Shown: positions 1 to 9,029, counted from the stretch's first letter. The stretch: DNA of 64,000 nt from an uncultured Winogradskyella sp. (GCF_947496485.1 NZ_CANMCZ010000001.1:1669596-1733595); one strand, 5' to 3'. Program-made: numbers and translations. The notes: generated by a model not told the origin, from the letters alone.

Positions 1-266
1 GTTGGTTCTGGGTCGTTGTATGTAACTATACCGTCACTAGAAGTAAAACTGTTGCATACATTACTTGCAAAATCATCTGTGTCTGTGTCATTATCTTGAA
101 TCATCTGTAGAACAACCCTTACAACTTCATCATTGCTAGGTGCTTCTATAATATCTCCGTTGATTACAATATTTGTGCAACGCCAAGTAATATCAACCAG
201 GTTTTCACTTTGACCATAGCTTAATATTGAAAAAAAGAGTATGAAAACAAATAAAATTATATGCAT
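1..266 (-). CDS. secreted protein of unknown function, N-terminal part only
   Basis: The gene runs off the left edge, so only the first 88 codons are visible. Translation from the ATG at 266 gives a Sec signal peptide with a hydrophobic core (MHIILFVFILFFSILSYGQS) and probable cleavage before the Gln. The mature start reads ENLVDITWRCTNIVINGD and continues with Asp/Thr-rich sequence (DNDTDTDDFAS). Such starts are common in flavobacterial cell-surface proteins sorted by type IX secretion, but the sorting domain would lie outside the window. The family cannot be named from this piece. The start is inferred from the signal peptide; the coding frame has no stop up to the edge. Confidence 0.6.
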   Translation of the reverse strand, partial: MHIILFVFILFFSILSYGQSENLVDITWRCTNIVINGDIIEAPSNDEVVRVVLQMIQDNDTDTDDFASNVCNSFTSSDGIVTYNDPEP

Positions 267-301
267 ATTATTATACAATTCACTTAAAGATAGCAAAAAT
301 A

Positions 302-329
302 AAAAGCCTCAACAATTGCTGAGGCTTTT
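302..329 (-). terminator. rho-independent terminator of the efflux operon
   Basis: A perfect 10-bp stem (AAAAGCCTCA at 302-311, TGAGGCTTTT at 320-329) with an 8-base loop lies about 80 bases past the stop of the RND permease. On the minus strand it is followed by T-rich sequence. It also separates the efflux operon from the secreted-protein gene at the left edge. Confidence 0.8.
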
Positions 330-410
330 ATCGCTTTTAATAAAATTTCACTAATTCTCTAAAATAAGGGTCTTATATCAAAAGCTTATTGTCTTATAGT
401 TTCATTTTAA

Positions 411-3400
411 TTAGTCTATTTTACTATCAATATTGTATACTCCCTGAGGAATTAACTCTTCTGATACAACAGAATCTGAGGAGTTAAACTTTCGTTTTAA
501 ATACATTTTGAATGTGGTTGCTAAATAAAATAAAACAGGAACGACTATTAGTGTTAAAAACGTAGCTATGAATAAGCCATAAATAACAGTCCAAGCTAAT
601 GGTCCCCAAAATATTACATTGTCACCACCAAGATAGATGTTGGCATCAAACTCACTGAATAAGGTAAAGAAGTTAATATTTAGACCGATCGCTAAAGGAA
701 TTAATCCTAATATGGTGGTAATTGCAGTTAAAATAACAGGCCTTAAACGAGCTTTACCAGCTTTAATGATTTGTGTTAATAATTCATCTTTTGGTAAATA
801 TTCTGAATCATCTAAATCTAGGTTTTGCTTTCGTCTATCAATTAATAACTGAGCATAATCGAGCAGTACAACACCATTATTCACAACAATTCCGGCGAGG
901 GAAATAATTCCCATCATAGTCATTAATATAACAAACGAGTCTCCAGTAATAACGATACCTCCAAATACACCAATTAAACTCAAGAAAATGGCAATCATAA
1001 TAATTGCTGGTTTTGAAACCGAGTTGAATTGGAATATTAATATGAAGAAAATTAAACCTAAACCAGTAAAGAATGCTCCCATTAAGAATGCCATCTCTTT
1101 ATTTTGCTCTTCAATCTGACCAGTATAATCTATTTTGATATTTGAAGGCAAGCCTTCAAAATTTTTCATTTCATTTTGTACCTGACTAACCACAGCACCT
1201 GCATCAGTATAACCTGGTGCTAAGGCAGAATATACAGTAACGACGCGCTTTGTGTCTTTATGCTTAATAGCACTAAAGCCAGAATTATTTTTCTGTTTTG
1301 CTACAGTAGATACAGGAATTTCTTTGACTTGGCCAGACGCCATATCTCTAAACACTATATTCTGATTAAATAAGGCACTTGTGTTATAACGTAAATCTTC
1401 ATTAAAGCGCACATAGATGTCATAATCATCACCTTCTTCTTTGTAGATTCCAGCTTTTGCGCCAAATAATGAATTTCTCAACTGTTGGCCAACTTGTCCA
1501 GTGCTTACACCAAGTTCTCCAGCTTTTTCTCTGTCAACAAGCACTTCCATTGCAGGTTTGTCTTTGTTCACATCAATTTTCAATTCATCAATTGCGGCTA
1601 TATTTTTAGAGTTAATAAATTCACGCATGCGCTCAGCTACGTCAATTAATTCGTCATAATCATTACCTTCTAGCTCAATATTTACTGGTGCTCCTGCAGG
1701 TGGACCATTAAGATCTTTCTCTACGGAAATTAGAACTCCTGGATAAATACCAGTTAAAGCTTCTTGAACTTTTTGGCGTAAAAGCTCACTATCTTTTCCA
1801 TTACGATATTTGTACTCTCGCATGGAAGCCGTAATCTTACCCTTATGTGGCATTTCTGCCGCAGATCCGCCATCGGTTTGTGGATTACCTGCACCTTCAC
1901 CAACTTGAGCAACTGCACTTTCTACTAAGAAGTTTTGACCGTCCTTTATATATTCATCATCATTAAGGATGTCATATACTTTGGCTTCAATTTCGTTAGT
2001 TATTGTATTTGTTTTTTCAATGTCAGTTCCTTCAGGATATTCAATGTAAACTATAATCTGATTAGGTTTATTGTCTGGAAAAAATTCAATTTTGGTACGC
2101 TGACTTGCTACAGAAGCCCCAAAACTTCCAAAGGCTAAAAGGAATAAAATTAAACTTCCAAAGGCTATAAGTTGAGGTTTCCAACCTCTTAACGAACTTG
2201 TTAATACGCGTTCATAAAAATTCTCTAAACGTACTAATGTCTTGGTCTGGAACTTATTTGCTGCTTTTCGTAGTATCAACCTGTATACCCACAACATTAT
2301 AGCAGTAAATATCATTAAAGTTCCTAAACCTCTGTAAGCACCACCAAATAAGATTATTAATAATCCGATTCCACCTACAATTGCAGATATTGTGATGATT
2401 TGTTTTAAAGGCATATCCTTGTCTTCGATTGTCATAAACTGTGAGACTAAAACTGAATTAAAGAAAATGGCAACTAGTAATGAAGAACCAAGCACTACTG
2501 ATAATGTTATCGGGAAATAAATCATAAACTGTCCCATTAATCCAGGCCATAAGCCTAGCGGAATAAAAGCAGCAACTGTTGTCGCTGTTGAAATAATTAT
2601 TGGAAATGCGATTTCTCCAATACCTTTTTTCGCGGCTTCAATACGACTCATGCCTTCTTGTTCCATTAATCGATATACATTTTCTACCACTACAATTCCA
2701 TTATCTACTAACATACCAAGGCCCATAATTAATCCGAAAAGAATCATAGTATTCATTGTGTAACCTAAAGCATTCAGAATCATTAAGGACATAAACATTG
2801 ACATTGGTATTGCAAAACCAACAAAAAGTGCATTCTTAAATCCTAAAAAGAACATTAAAACGGTTACTACTAAGATGATACCGAATATGATGTTGTTGAC
2901 TAAGTCATCTACTTGTCCAATAGTTTTGGAAGATTGATCATTGGTAATTGTCAGTTTTAAATTAGTTGGTAATACATTAGCTTTAGCATCTGCTACAATG
3001 GCTTCAATTTTTTCTGCTGCAGCGACCATATTTTTTCCTGCACGTTTTTTAACATCTAGCATTACTACTGCATCCCCTTCTTCTGTTTCTGTATTAAACT
3101 CTCTTGCGTACGTTGTTTTATCTTTAGACTTAAATGTTATTGTAGCTAAATCTTTTAGATAAATAGGGTTATTGTTTTCAGCCTTCACAACAAAATTTTG
3201 GAGTTCTTCAGGATTATCTATCTCGCCTATTATTCTTATAGTTCTGCGTTGTCCACTCGTAATAAAATTACCTGCAGACATGGTCATATTACCATTACCA
3301 ATAGCATCTATAATTTCATTGAAGTTTACTTTAGAAGCCATCATTTTATAAACGTCTACAGCAACTTCAACTTCTTTTTCTTGGGCACCTCTTATGTCTA

Positions 3401-3974
3401 CTTTCTTAATTTCTGGTAGGTCTTCAATCTCTTCTTCTAAATATTCTCCAAACTCCTTTAACCGCTCCACAGTATAATTACCTGAAATATTAATATTAAG
3501 AATTGGCATTTCTTCAGACATACTCAACTCAAAAACATTAGGCTCTACTTTGGCACCATTAAATGTTGGCCAATCTTCACTTGAGGTTTCACTGTCAATT
3601 TCATCCTTAACTTTTTGTTTTGCAGCTTCTACGGTCAAATCTTCATCAAACTCAACAACAACCATTGAGTAATCTTCAGATGATGTAGAAGTAATCTCAA
3701 CCACGTTACTCACGTTTTTGAGTTTATCTTCTAATGGATCTGTTATCAGCTTTTCTATATCCTCAGCTGTGTTTCCAGGGAATAACGAACTGATATAAAT
3801 TTTCGTTTCTCTAATCTCTGGAAAACTCTCTCTTGGCATACTAAAATATGCGGAGCCTCCAAGGTATAGTATTAGTGCAATGGCCACATACATTGTGGTT
3901 TTATTATTAATAGCCCAAGACGATAAACCAAATTCTTTATCGACCTTCTTCTTGTTTTTCTTTTTTGGAGTCAT
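411..3974 (-). CDS. RND efflux permease (AcrB/SwrC-like, HAE1 type)
   Basis: This is the inner-membrane proton antiporter of a tripartite drug or toxic-compound exporter. The 1187 residues fit the family: TM1 at about 23-43, followed by the PRESFPEI start of the porter domain, two large periplasmic loops, and membrane blocks near 355-520 and 980-1170. The TM4 motif reads GMLVDNGIVVVEN (about 420-432), so the second acidic residue of the AcrB Asp-Asp pair is Asn, and TM10 reads VVNNGVVLLDY; both forms are familiar in the SwrC/YerP-like branch. The N-terminus is Lys-rich and extended. It is the last gene of the tetR-tolC-MFP-RND operon, 6 bases after the adaptor stop. The substrate cannot be read from the sequence. 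Confidence 0.93.
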   Translation of the reverse strand: MTPKKKNKKKVDKEFGLSSWAINNKTTMYVAIALILYLGGSAYFSMPRESFPEIRETKIYISSLFPGNTAEDIEKLITDPLEDKLKNVSNVVEITSTSSEDYSMVVVEFDEDLTVEAAKQKVKDEIDSETSSEDWPTFNGAKVEPNVFELSMSEEMPILNINISGNYTVERLKEFGEYLEEEIEDLPEIKKVDIRGAQEKEVEVAVDVYKMMASKVNFNEIIDAIGNGNMTMSAGNFITSGQRRTIRIIGEIDNPEELQNFVVKAENNNPIYLKDLATITFKSKDKTTYAREFNTETEEGDAVVMLDVKKRAGKNMVAAAEKIEAIVADAKANVLPTNLKLTITNDQSSKTIGQVDDLVNNIIFGIILVVTVLMFFLGFKNALFVGFAIPMSMFMSLMILNALGYTMNTMILFGLIMGLGMLVDNGIVVVENVYRLMEQEGMSRIEAAKKGIGEIAFPIIISTATTVAAFIPLGLWPGLMGQFMIYFPITLSVVLGSSLLVAIFFNSVLVSQFMTIEDKDMPLKQIITISAIVGGIGLLIILFGGAYRGLGTLMIFTAIMLWVYRLILRKAANKFQTKTLVRLENFYERVLTSSLRGWKPQLIAFGSLILFLLAFGSFGASVASQRTKIEFFPDNKPNQIIVYIEYPEGTDIEKTNTITNEIEAKVYDILNDDEYIKDGQNFLVESAVAQVGEGAGNPQTDGGSAAEMPHKGKITASMREYKYRNGKDSELLRQKVQEALTGIYPGVLISVEKDLNGPPAGAPVNIELEGNDYDELIDVAERMREFINSKNIAAIDELKIDVNKDKPAMEVLVDREKAGELGVSTGQVGQQLRNSLFGAKAGIYKEEGDDYDIYVRFNEDLRYNTSALFNQNIVFRDMASGQVKEIPVSTVAKQKNNSGFSAIKHKDTKRVVTVYSALAPGYTDAGAVVSQVQNEMKNFEGLPSNIKIDYTGQIEEQNKEMAFLMGAFFTGLGLIFFILIFQFNSVSKPAIIMIAIFLSLIGVFGGIVITGDSFVILMTMMGIISLAGIVVNNGVVLLDYAQLLIDRRKQNLDLDDSEYLPKDELLTQIIKAGKARLRPVILTAITTILGLIPLAIGLNINFFTLFSEFDANIYLGGDNVIFWGPLAWTVIYGLFIATFLTLIVVPVLFYLATTFKMYLKRKFNSSDSVVSEELIPQGVYNIDSKID

Positions 3975-3980
3975 TGGTTA

Positions 3981-5150
3981 TTAGTCTTTGTTGATTATCT
4001 TTACTGATTGCCCATCTTTAACACTACGAGCACCTTCTTTAATTATCTCAATATTACCTTCTAAACCAGACAGCACTTCAATTTGATCGCCTTGAGTTTT
4101 GCCAGTTTCAATAATCACTTGTTTAGCAGTAGCCTTGTCTTCTTTTTTATCTGTAAGAATATATACGTATTGGTCACCATTAGCATTTTCAGAAATAATG
4201 CTCTGAGGAATTAAAATAGCTTTATCGTTGGTGTAGTCATTAATTTTTAATCGAGCTGTTAGATTAGGTTTAATAGTTTTATCCTTATTTGGTACATCAA
4301 TTTCTACTTTAAAGGTTCTATTTGCGGGATTAATAAAATTGCCTGTTTGTCTAATTTTAGATGATATCGTTTTTCCTAAAACAGGAAACATAACTTCTAC
4401 TTCTTTACCAACTGTAATGCTTGTTATATAACTTTCTGGAATATCAGTTTGAATATACATATTATTAAGATTCACTATGCGTATTAATTCTGATTGACCA
4501 GCGGCAACAATACTCCCTTGTTCCGTAATGACATCATCAACCACTCCTGAAAAAGGTGCTCTTACATTAGACTTGCCTAATTGTTGTTTTAACTGATTTA
4601 CCATTTCTAGAGAACTCTCATATGTTGATTTAGCTTGAAGGAATTGAATTTCGCTACCTATTTTTTGATCCCACAGACGTTTTTGCCTATCATAAGTTGT
4701 TTTAGCTAAATCTGCTTGTATTTGAGCAGATGAAATTTGTTGACTTAACCCACCATCATCAATTCTAGCTAACAACTGACCTTTAGATACTCTGTCTCCT
4801 TCCTTTACATAAACTTTATTTAGGATGCCTGGCATTTCTGGTGTCAACACAATATTCTGCTTAGTTTCTACACCTCCTTGCAACTCTAAATAATGTTTAA
4901 ATTCTTCAACTTCTGCTTTTATAGTTGTTATTAGTGGGATATTACGATCTGGACTAATACTCTCCAATTTTTCATCTAATTGTTTAATCTGCACAACAAG
5001 TGCTTGTTGCTCATTAACCAATTCATCTTTTCGCTTTTGAATAGCTTCAGCATTGTCCGTAGTTATTAGTTCTTCAATGGATTGTTTTTTTTCGCCTGAG
5101 CAAGCTAATACTAGTGTGGCTAGAAGGATTATACTAAATATTTTTTTCAT
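3981..5150 (-). CDS. RND periplasmic adaptor (membrane fusion protein), lipoprotein
   Basis: The 389-residue protein links the RND pump to the outer-membrane channel. It begins with a lipoprotein signal (LVLAC, lipidated Cys17). A coiled stretch at about 25-75 is followed by the first half of a lipoyl/barrel-sandwich domain (NKVYVKEGDRVSKGQLLARI, about 113-132), an alpha-hairpin (about 140-190) and the second lipoyl half (NVRAPFSGVVDD). Beta-barrel and membrane-proximal domains follow. The extra N-terminal coiled coil before the lipoyl half is an addition relative to AcrA. It sits 11 bases after the TolC gene and 6 bases before the permease, so it is surely co-transcribed with them. Confidence 0.93.
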   Translation of the reverse strand: MKKIFSIILLATLVLACSGEKKQSIEELITTDNAEAIQKRKDELVNEQQALVVQIKQLDEKLESISPDRNIPLITTIKAEVEEFKHYLELQGGVETKQNIVLTPEMPGILNKVYVKEGDRVSKGQLLARIDDGGLSQQISSAQIQADLAKTTYDRQKRLWDQKIGSEIQFLQAKSTYESSLEMVNQLKQQLGKSNVRAPFSGVVDDVITEQGSIVAAGQSELIRIVNLNNMYIQTDIPESYITSITVGKEVEVMFPVLGKTISSKIRQTGNFINPANRTFKVEIDVPNKDKTIKPNLTARLKINDYTNDKAILIPQSIISENANGDQYVYILTDKKEDKATAKQVIIETGKTQGDQIEVLSGLEGNIEIIKEGARSVKDGQSVKIINKD

Positions 5151-5161
5151 GATGATATATT

Positions 5162-6508
5162 TTAAAAGTTGGTTGTTTTGTTGGTTATGGTTTCTAGTTC
5201 TGCTTTAGCATTGATAACATCGAGCATAGCTTGTAATAATTCTTGCTGTACTATATATAATTGAGTCTGAGCTTGTCTTAATTCAAAACTAGAGCCAATG
5301 CCTTCAAAAAATTTGGTTTGATTTTTAGATTCTATACGTTCAGCAAGTGCTAAGTTTCGCTTTTTGTTTTCATAGTCTTCAATAGCGAATTGATAATTGC
5401 TTTTTGCAGCCGAAATCTCAAACTTTATACGTTGTTCTGTTTCAGAAAGTACAGTTTGGGCTTTTTCGAGATTTATCTTAGCTCGCTGAGTTGAAGCATT
5501 TCGCATACCAGAACTAAAAATAGGAATATCTAAGCTGAGACCTAATAATGATGAACCGAACCATTGCTGATCACTATTAAAAAAGGTGAATTCATTTTCA
5601 AAGGCAGAATATCCTCCATTCAAAAATGCATTTAGAGTTGGTAATGCTTTACTTTTTTCGAGCTTTACCATAAGTTCCTTAGCTTTAGTGTCATTTTCAG
5701 CAATAAGAAAATCTATAGTGCTTTTCGGATTGTTTTCAATCTCTAAAAGCGAGAGTGAAATATTTTTTTGAGTAAGCGTTTCAAGATTATCGCTCAAAAT
5801 CAAATCGTTATAAACATCTAATCCTAAAGTGATATTTAGCATTTGATATGAGAGCGTATTAAGGCGCTCCGCATTATTTAAGTTACTTCTTAAATCCGAA
5901 AGTGTTATTTGTAATTGTTCTACACTTTCTTCCTCACCCAATCCATTTTCATATATTTTTTGGGTCTCAAAAAGGTTCTTTTCTACCGTTTCTATATTCC
6001 TCTTAAGAATCTTTACACTTTCTTCTGTTAAGAGTACATTTCCGTAAGCATCAATAACTGCTCTTCTAACTTCTAAATCGGTTTTGAATTTAGCATTTTC
6101 TGAAATTTCCAAAAATACTTTAGCAGACTGAAGTCCAACAATGTAAGAGCCATCGAAGACTTTTTGATTTAAAGTAGCAAAGGCATTTACACTCTGTTTT
6201 GTGCCAAAAATGACTTCCGTAAACTCTCCAGCATTACCACCAAAAAATTCAGCAGGAATAACAGAGACTTGCTGTTTTAAGAAATTTTGATAATCTATCG
6301 ATCCGCTAAGCTGAGGTAGACCACTTGCAGTAGTTTCCCATTTTTGCTGTTTTGCAGCTTCAATGTCTCTAGCTGCATTTAAGGCTTGTCTATTATTTTC
6401 CAATGCATAATCTATAGCCTCCTGAAGTGTGAAACTGGTGGGTTCATCTTGCGAAAACCCGATGGAAGAGAAAATTAGACTTAGTATTAGTATGAGTGTT
6501 TTTCTCAT
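5162..6508 (-). CDS. TolC-family outer-membrane efflux protein
   Basis: This is the outer-membrane exit duct of the efflux system. It has 448 residues, an N-terminal Sec signal peptide (about 1-19, ending GFSQ) and two outer-membrane-efflux repeats rich in long amphipathic helices. Typical elements are SFTLQEAIDYALENN at the start of the mature protein and ...LRQAQTQLYIVQQELL in the second repeat. It begins 8 bases after the regulator gene stop and precedes the adaptor, the usual flavobacterial order tetR-tolC-MFP-RND. No feature points to a particular substrate. Confidence 0.92.
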   Translation of the reverse strand: MRKTLILILSLIFSSIGFSQDEPTSFTLQEAIDYALENNRQALNAARDIEAAKQQKWETTASGLPQLSGSIDYQNFLKQQVSVIPAEFFGGNAGEFTEVIFGTKQSVNAFATLNQKVFDGSYIVGLQSAKVFLEISENAKFKTDLEVRRAVIDAYGNVLLTEESVKILKRNIETVEKNLFETQKIYENGLGEEESVEQLQITLSDLRSNLNNAERLNTLSYQMLNITLGLDVYNDLILSDNLETLTQKNISLSLLEIENNPKSTIDFLIAENDTKAKELMVKLEKSKALPTLNAFLNGGYSAFENEFTFFNSDQQWFGSSLLGLSLDIPIFSSGMRNASTQRAKINLEKAQTVLSETEQRIKFEISAAKSNYQFAIEDYENKKRNLALAERIESKNQTKFFEGIGSSFELRQAQTQLYIVQQELLQAMLDVINAKAELETITNKTTNF

Positions 6509-6515
6509 AAGTATT

Positions 6516-7121
6516 TTAATTTTTATTGGTTTTTAATAATTCTGTAAGCGTCTCAATACCTTTAGGTGTAGAGATACCTCTTAAGTGATACTCTATGTAA
6601 TTGTCCATCAACATATGCATTGAAAATTTTTCAATAGGAAAGATGTCGTGATCTTTTAAAGAGAGCATTCCATTAAAATAAAGTCGAGCCATAAAATCAA
6701 TGTTTATTTCTTTTCTGTATAGATTTTGTGATACTCCACGTTCAAGATTTTGGGAAACACAGCCTAACATTTTTTCGAATTGTTTTTGCTTTAGTGTTGC
6801 AAAAATTTTCGGATAATACTTCTGAAGCTGATATTGAGGTGACGATTTCTCGTTTTTAAGATGGAGCATTACAAACTTTTTAATCTCATATATTTCTTCA
6901 ATAGGATTTTTGTCTAGTTCACAAATACAATCTATACCATGAGAAATGTTTTCAAAAACATGTAAGGTGGTAGCCTCAACTAGTTTTGTCTTATTTGCAA
7001 AATGCTGATAAATCGTTTTTTTTGAAATACCCATTTCATTGGCAATGTCATCCATAGTGACACTTTTAAAGCCAAGGTTTAAAAAAAGATCTACCGATTT
7101 ATTTATTATTTTTTCTTTCAT
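6516..7121 (-). CDS. TetR-family repressor of the efflux operon
   Basis: A 201-residue regulator with an N-terminal TetR helix-turn-helix (about 1-45 from the chosen start: SVTMDDIANEMGISKKTIYQ then HFANKTKLVE) and an all-helical ligand-binding domain. The open frame extends back to an ATG at 7163, but that would place the start inside the predicted promoter -7 box (7161-7168). The ATG at 7121 (MKEKIINKSVDLF) matches family starts and leaves a 5' leader of about 35 bases. It is the first gene of the efflux operon. A 9-bp inverted repeat overlapping the promoter is a good candidate for its own operator, suggesting autoregulation. Confidence 0.9.
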   Translation of the reverse strand: MKEKIINKSVDLFLNLGFKSVTMDDIANEMGISKKTIYQHFANKTKLVEATTLHVFENISHGIDCICELDKNPIEEIYEIKKFVMLHLKNEKSSPQYQLQKYYPKIFATLKQKQFEKMLGCVSQNLERGVSQNLYRKEINIDFMARLYFNGMLSLKDHDIFPIEKFSMHMLMDNYIEYHLRGISTPKGIETLTELLKTNKN

Positions 7122-7160
7122 TTTTAAGATTCGACGAATAGGAATCAATTTTATTTTGAG

Positions 7161-7192
7161 CAAAATTACAATAGGAAACTTTAAAAACCAAA
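7161..7192 (-). promoter_or_regulatory. promoter of the tetR-efflux operon
   Basis: On the minus strand the sequence reads TTTG (7192-7189), 20 bases, then TAATTTTG (7168-7161), matching the Bacteroidota consensus TTTG-N19-21-TAnnTTTG in both boxes and in spacing. The expected transcription start is near 7157, about 35 bases before the tetR ATG at 7121. Confidence 0.7.
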
Positions 7193-7201
7193 AAAGTTTC
7201 C
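7174..7201. promoter_or_regulatory. inverted-repeat operator candidate for the TetR regulator
   Basis: A perfect 9-bp inverted repeat, GGAAACTTT (7174-7182) and AAAGTTTCC (7193-7201), with a 10-base spacer. It covers the -33 box of the efflux promoter (7189-7192) and lies in the divergent region between tetR and the polyprenyl synthase gene. Size and position are those expected for a TetR-family operator; binding is inferred. Confidence 0.6.
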
Positions 7202-7258
7202 AAAGTTTTAATGATTTTTTAACATACCTAACATTAGCTTAAAATATGTTTAAAGCAT

Positions 7259-7266
7259 TATTTTTG
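7259..7266 (+). promoter_or_regulatory. -7 promoter box of the polyprenyl synthase gene, possibly leaderless
   Basis: TATTTTTG fits TAnnTTTG exactly, and the ATG follows only 4 bases later, so the predicted transcription start falls one base before the start codon. No convincing -33 box is seen upstream. Confidence 0.4.
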
Positions 7267-7270
7267 TCTT

Positions 7271-8245
7271 ATGGAACACATCGAAGCCTATCAAAAATCT
7301 TTTATTACATATTTAGAGGATTTTGCAGTAACTAAAGAGCCTAAGAATCTTTATGAACCCATAAATTATATATTAAGACTAGGAGGAAAGCGACTGCGAC
7401 CAGTCTTAACTTTAATGACTTCAGAAGTCTTTGGCGAAACTGCTCAAAACGCTATGGATGCTGCATTATCGGTTGAGGTATTTCATAATTTTTCTTTAGT
7501 GCATGATGACATTATGGACGAAGCACCTTTGCGAAGAGGTCAGGAAACAGTACATAAAAAATGGGATTTAAACACAGGAATTCTATCTGGTGATGCCATG
7601 TTGATTTTGGCGTATCAGCTTTTTGAAAACTATGAACCAAGCACATTTCAGGCATTAGCAAAACTTTTTAGTAAAACAGCATTAGAAGTCTGTGAAGGGC
7701 AGCAATACGATATTGATTTTGAAACACGTAATGATGTTACAATTCAAGAATATCTAAAAATGATAGAATATAAAACAGCAGTTTTAGTGGGTGCTGCTAT
7801 GAAAATGGGCGCTATTGTTGCTAGAGCTTCAAATGAAGACCAAAATGCTATTTATGATTTTGGTAGATATTTAGGTATAGCTTTTCAATTACAAGATGAC
7901 TATTTAGATGCTTTTGGCAATCCTGAAACATTCGGAAAGCAGGTTGGTGGTGATATTTTAGAAAATAAGAAGACCTATCTATATCTTAAAACTCTAGAAC
8001 TTGGTTCGGAGAGTGAAAAGACTAATCTTGTTGAGAACATGTCAAGCAGTTCAATTTCCGATAGTAATAAAGTAGAATCTGTAAAGGAGTTGTTTAATAA
8101 TTCTGGTGCTTCAGAAGCAACTCAAAATGCTGTAAAGAATTATACCAATAAAGCTTTTACTGTTTTGAAAACATTAAATATTTCGGAAGATAAAAAACAA
8201 CTTTTAAGATTGTTTGGCGAGCAACTAATGAATAGACGTGTGTAA
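7271..8245 (+). CDS. polyprenyl diphosphate synthase (trans-isoprenyl)
   Basis: The enzyme condenses isopentenyl diphosphate units onto an allylic primer, most likely to make the side chain of menaquinone. Its 324 residues contain both Asp-rich motifs: DDIMD at 79-83 in the context LVHDDIMDEAPLRRG, and DDYLD at 209-213 in the context FQLQDDYLDAFGN, plus GGKRLRP at 38-44 for substrate binding. Chain length cannot be fixed from sequence alone. Its stop codon overlaps the start of the next gene (TAATG), so the two are translationally coupled. The product could also be named IspA-, IspB- or HepT-like. Confidence 0.92.
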   Translation: MEHIEAYQKSFITYLEDFAVTKEPKNLYEPINYILRLGGKRLRPVLTLMTSEVFGETAQNAMDAALSVEVFHNFSLVHDDIMDEAPLRRGQETVHKKWDLNTGILSGDAMLILAYQLFENYEPSTFQALAKLFSKTALEVCEGQQYDIDFETRNDVTIQEYLKMIEYKTAVLVGAAMKMGAIVARASNEDQNAIYDFGRYLGIAFQLQDDYLDAFGNPETFGKQVGGDILENKKTYLYLKTLELGSESEKTNLVENMSSSSISDSNKVESVKELFNNSGASEATQNAVKNYTNKAFTVLKTLNISEDKKQLLRLFGEQLMNRRV

Positions 8246-8595
8246 TGCCATTACCCTCTAATTTTGAAGACTTAATAGCAGAAGTAAATGATTTAAATCT
8301 CTATCATAAGCTTATCGTTCAACTTAATAAAGATTTGTTATTTGCTAATATAGATTTAGAATTAGATACTGAAATCTTACCAATTAGTTTGAAGTTAGTC
8401 TTACAAGAAACTGTTTTTCATCTCATTCAGAATAAATTTTCAGACTACCTCAATCTACTTTATCAGGTTGATGTTTCTGAAAAAAGGATTCGTTCACTTG
8501 ATAGGGAAGACCTTTTTAAACTCTCTGAAGATGTTACTTTTTTAATTCTTCAACGCGAGTGGCAAAAGGTGTGGTATAAGGCTAATCATTCTTAA
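8245..8595 (+). CDS. small conserved protein coupled to polyprenyl synthase, function unknown
   Basis: I do not recognise this 116-residue protein. It has no signal peptide or membrane segment and looks soluble and mainly helical; notable are several aromatic-acidic patches and the C-terminal stretch LQREWQKVWYKANHS. Its ATG overlaps the TAA of the synthase gene by one base, so it depends on upstream translation and probably acts in the same cell function. It ends directly against the stop of the convergent nos-operon lipoprotein gene with no spacer. The coding frame and its coupling are well supported; function is not. Confidence 0.75.
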   Translation: MPLPSNFEDLIAEVNDLNLYHKLIVQLNKDLLFANIDLELDTEILPISLKLVLQETVFHLIQNKFSDYLNLLYQVDVSEKRIRSLDREDLFKLSEDVTFLILQREWQKVWYKANHS

Positions 8596-9027
8596 CTAGG
8601 TTGTAAAGAATTCGAAATATATTTTAACTAAACGTTTTAAATAATCGGTTTTAGACTTTAATTGAGCTGTATTTTCTAAATCTTTAATTTCGGTGATTTC
8701 CTCTAAAATAGGTACTAAAACAACATGAAGTTGATCGTGCGCTTCACCTGTCATATCACAACTTTTAATGATGTGGCTGGTTTCTTTAGAAAGCGCGTTA
8801 CCTAATACCTTTCCATCTTTTGATGTATTGTTTTTAAGAATGGAATCTATCCGTTTCATTCCGACATGAGTTTCTTCGTTGGCAACCCATTTTTCATTGT
8901 TATTTAGTGTGAGTCCTTCTAACTGAATTTTTGTTTCGGTATTAATCGGATGGCTTTCATCTTTACATGAATGAAAAGCCATAAAAAAGATGGCAATTAA
9001 TATTATTGACGAGCTAAATTTCTTCAT
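8596..9027 (-). CDS. nos-operon lipoprotein with a His/Cys cluster, function unknown
   Basis: A 143-residue exported lipoprotein (signal peptide with lipobox AFHSC, Cys21) that ends the nos operon, starting 2 bases after the nosY stop. The mature part is helical and holds His85, Cys90, Met92, His97 and His101 in SHIIKSCDMTGEAHDQLH, a spacing suited to metal or heme binding. The clustering with nosL, nosD, nosF and nosY suggests a part in copper delivery or electron flow to NosZ, which is inference. I know no named family for it. Confidence 0.75.
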   Translation of the reverse strand: MKKFSSSIILIAIFFMAFHSCKDESHPINTETKIQLEGLTLNNNEKWVANEETHVGMKRIDSILKNNTSKDGKVLGNALSKETSHIIKSCDMTGEAHDQLHVVLVPILEEITEIKDLENTAQLKSKTDYLKRLVKIYFEFFTT

Positions 9028-9029
9028 AA

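Noticed and set aside
411..3974. Asn in place of the second membrane Asp (LVDN) as a sign of an inactive RND pump
   Set aside because: The LVDN form is normal in the SwrC/YerP-like branch; the operon is otherwise complete.
7122..7163. Upstream start of the TetR gene at 7163, adding 14 residues
   Set aside because: It would put the start codon inside the predicted -7 box, and the extra residues do not look like a family N-terminus.
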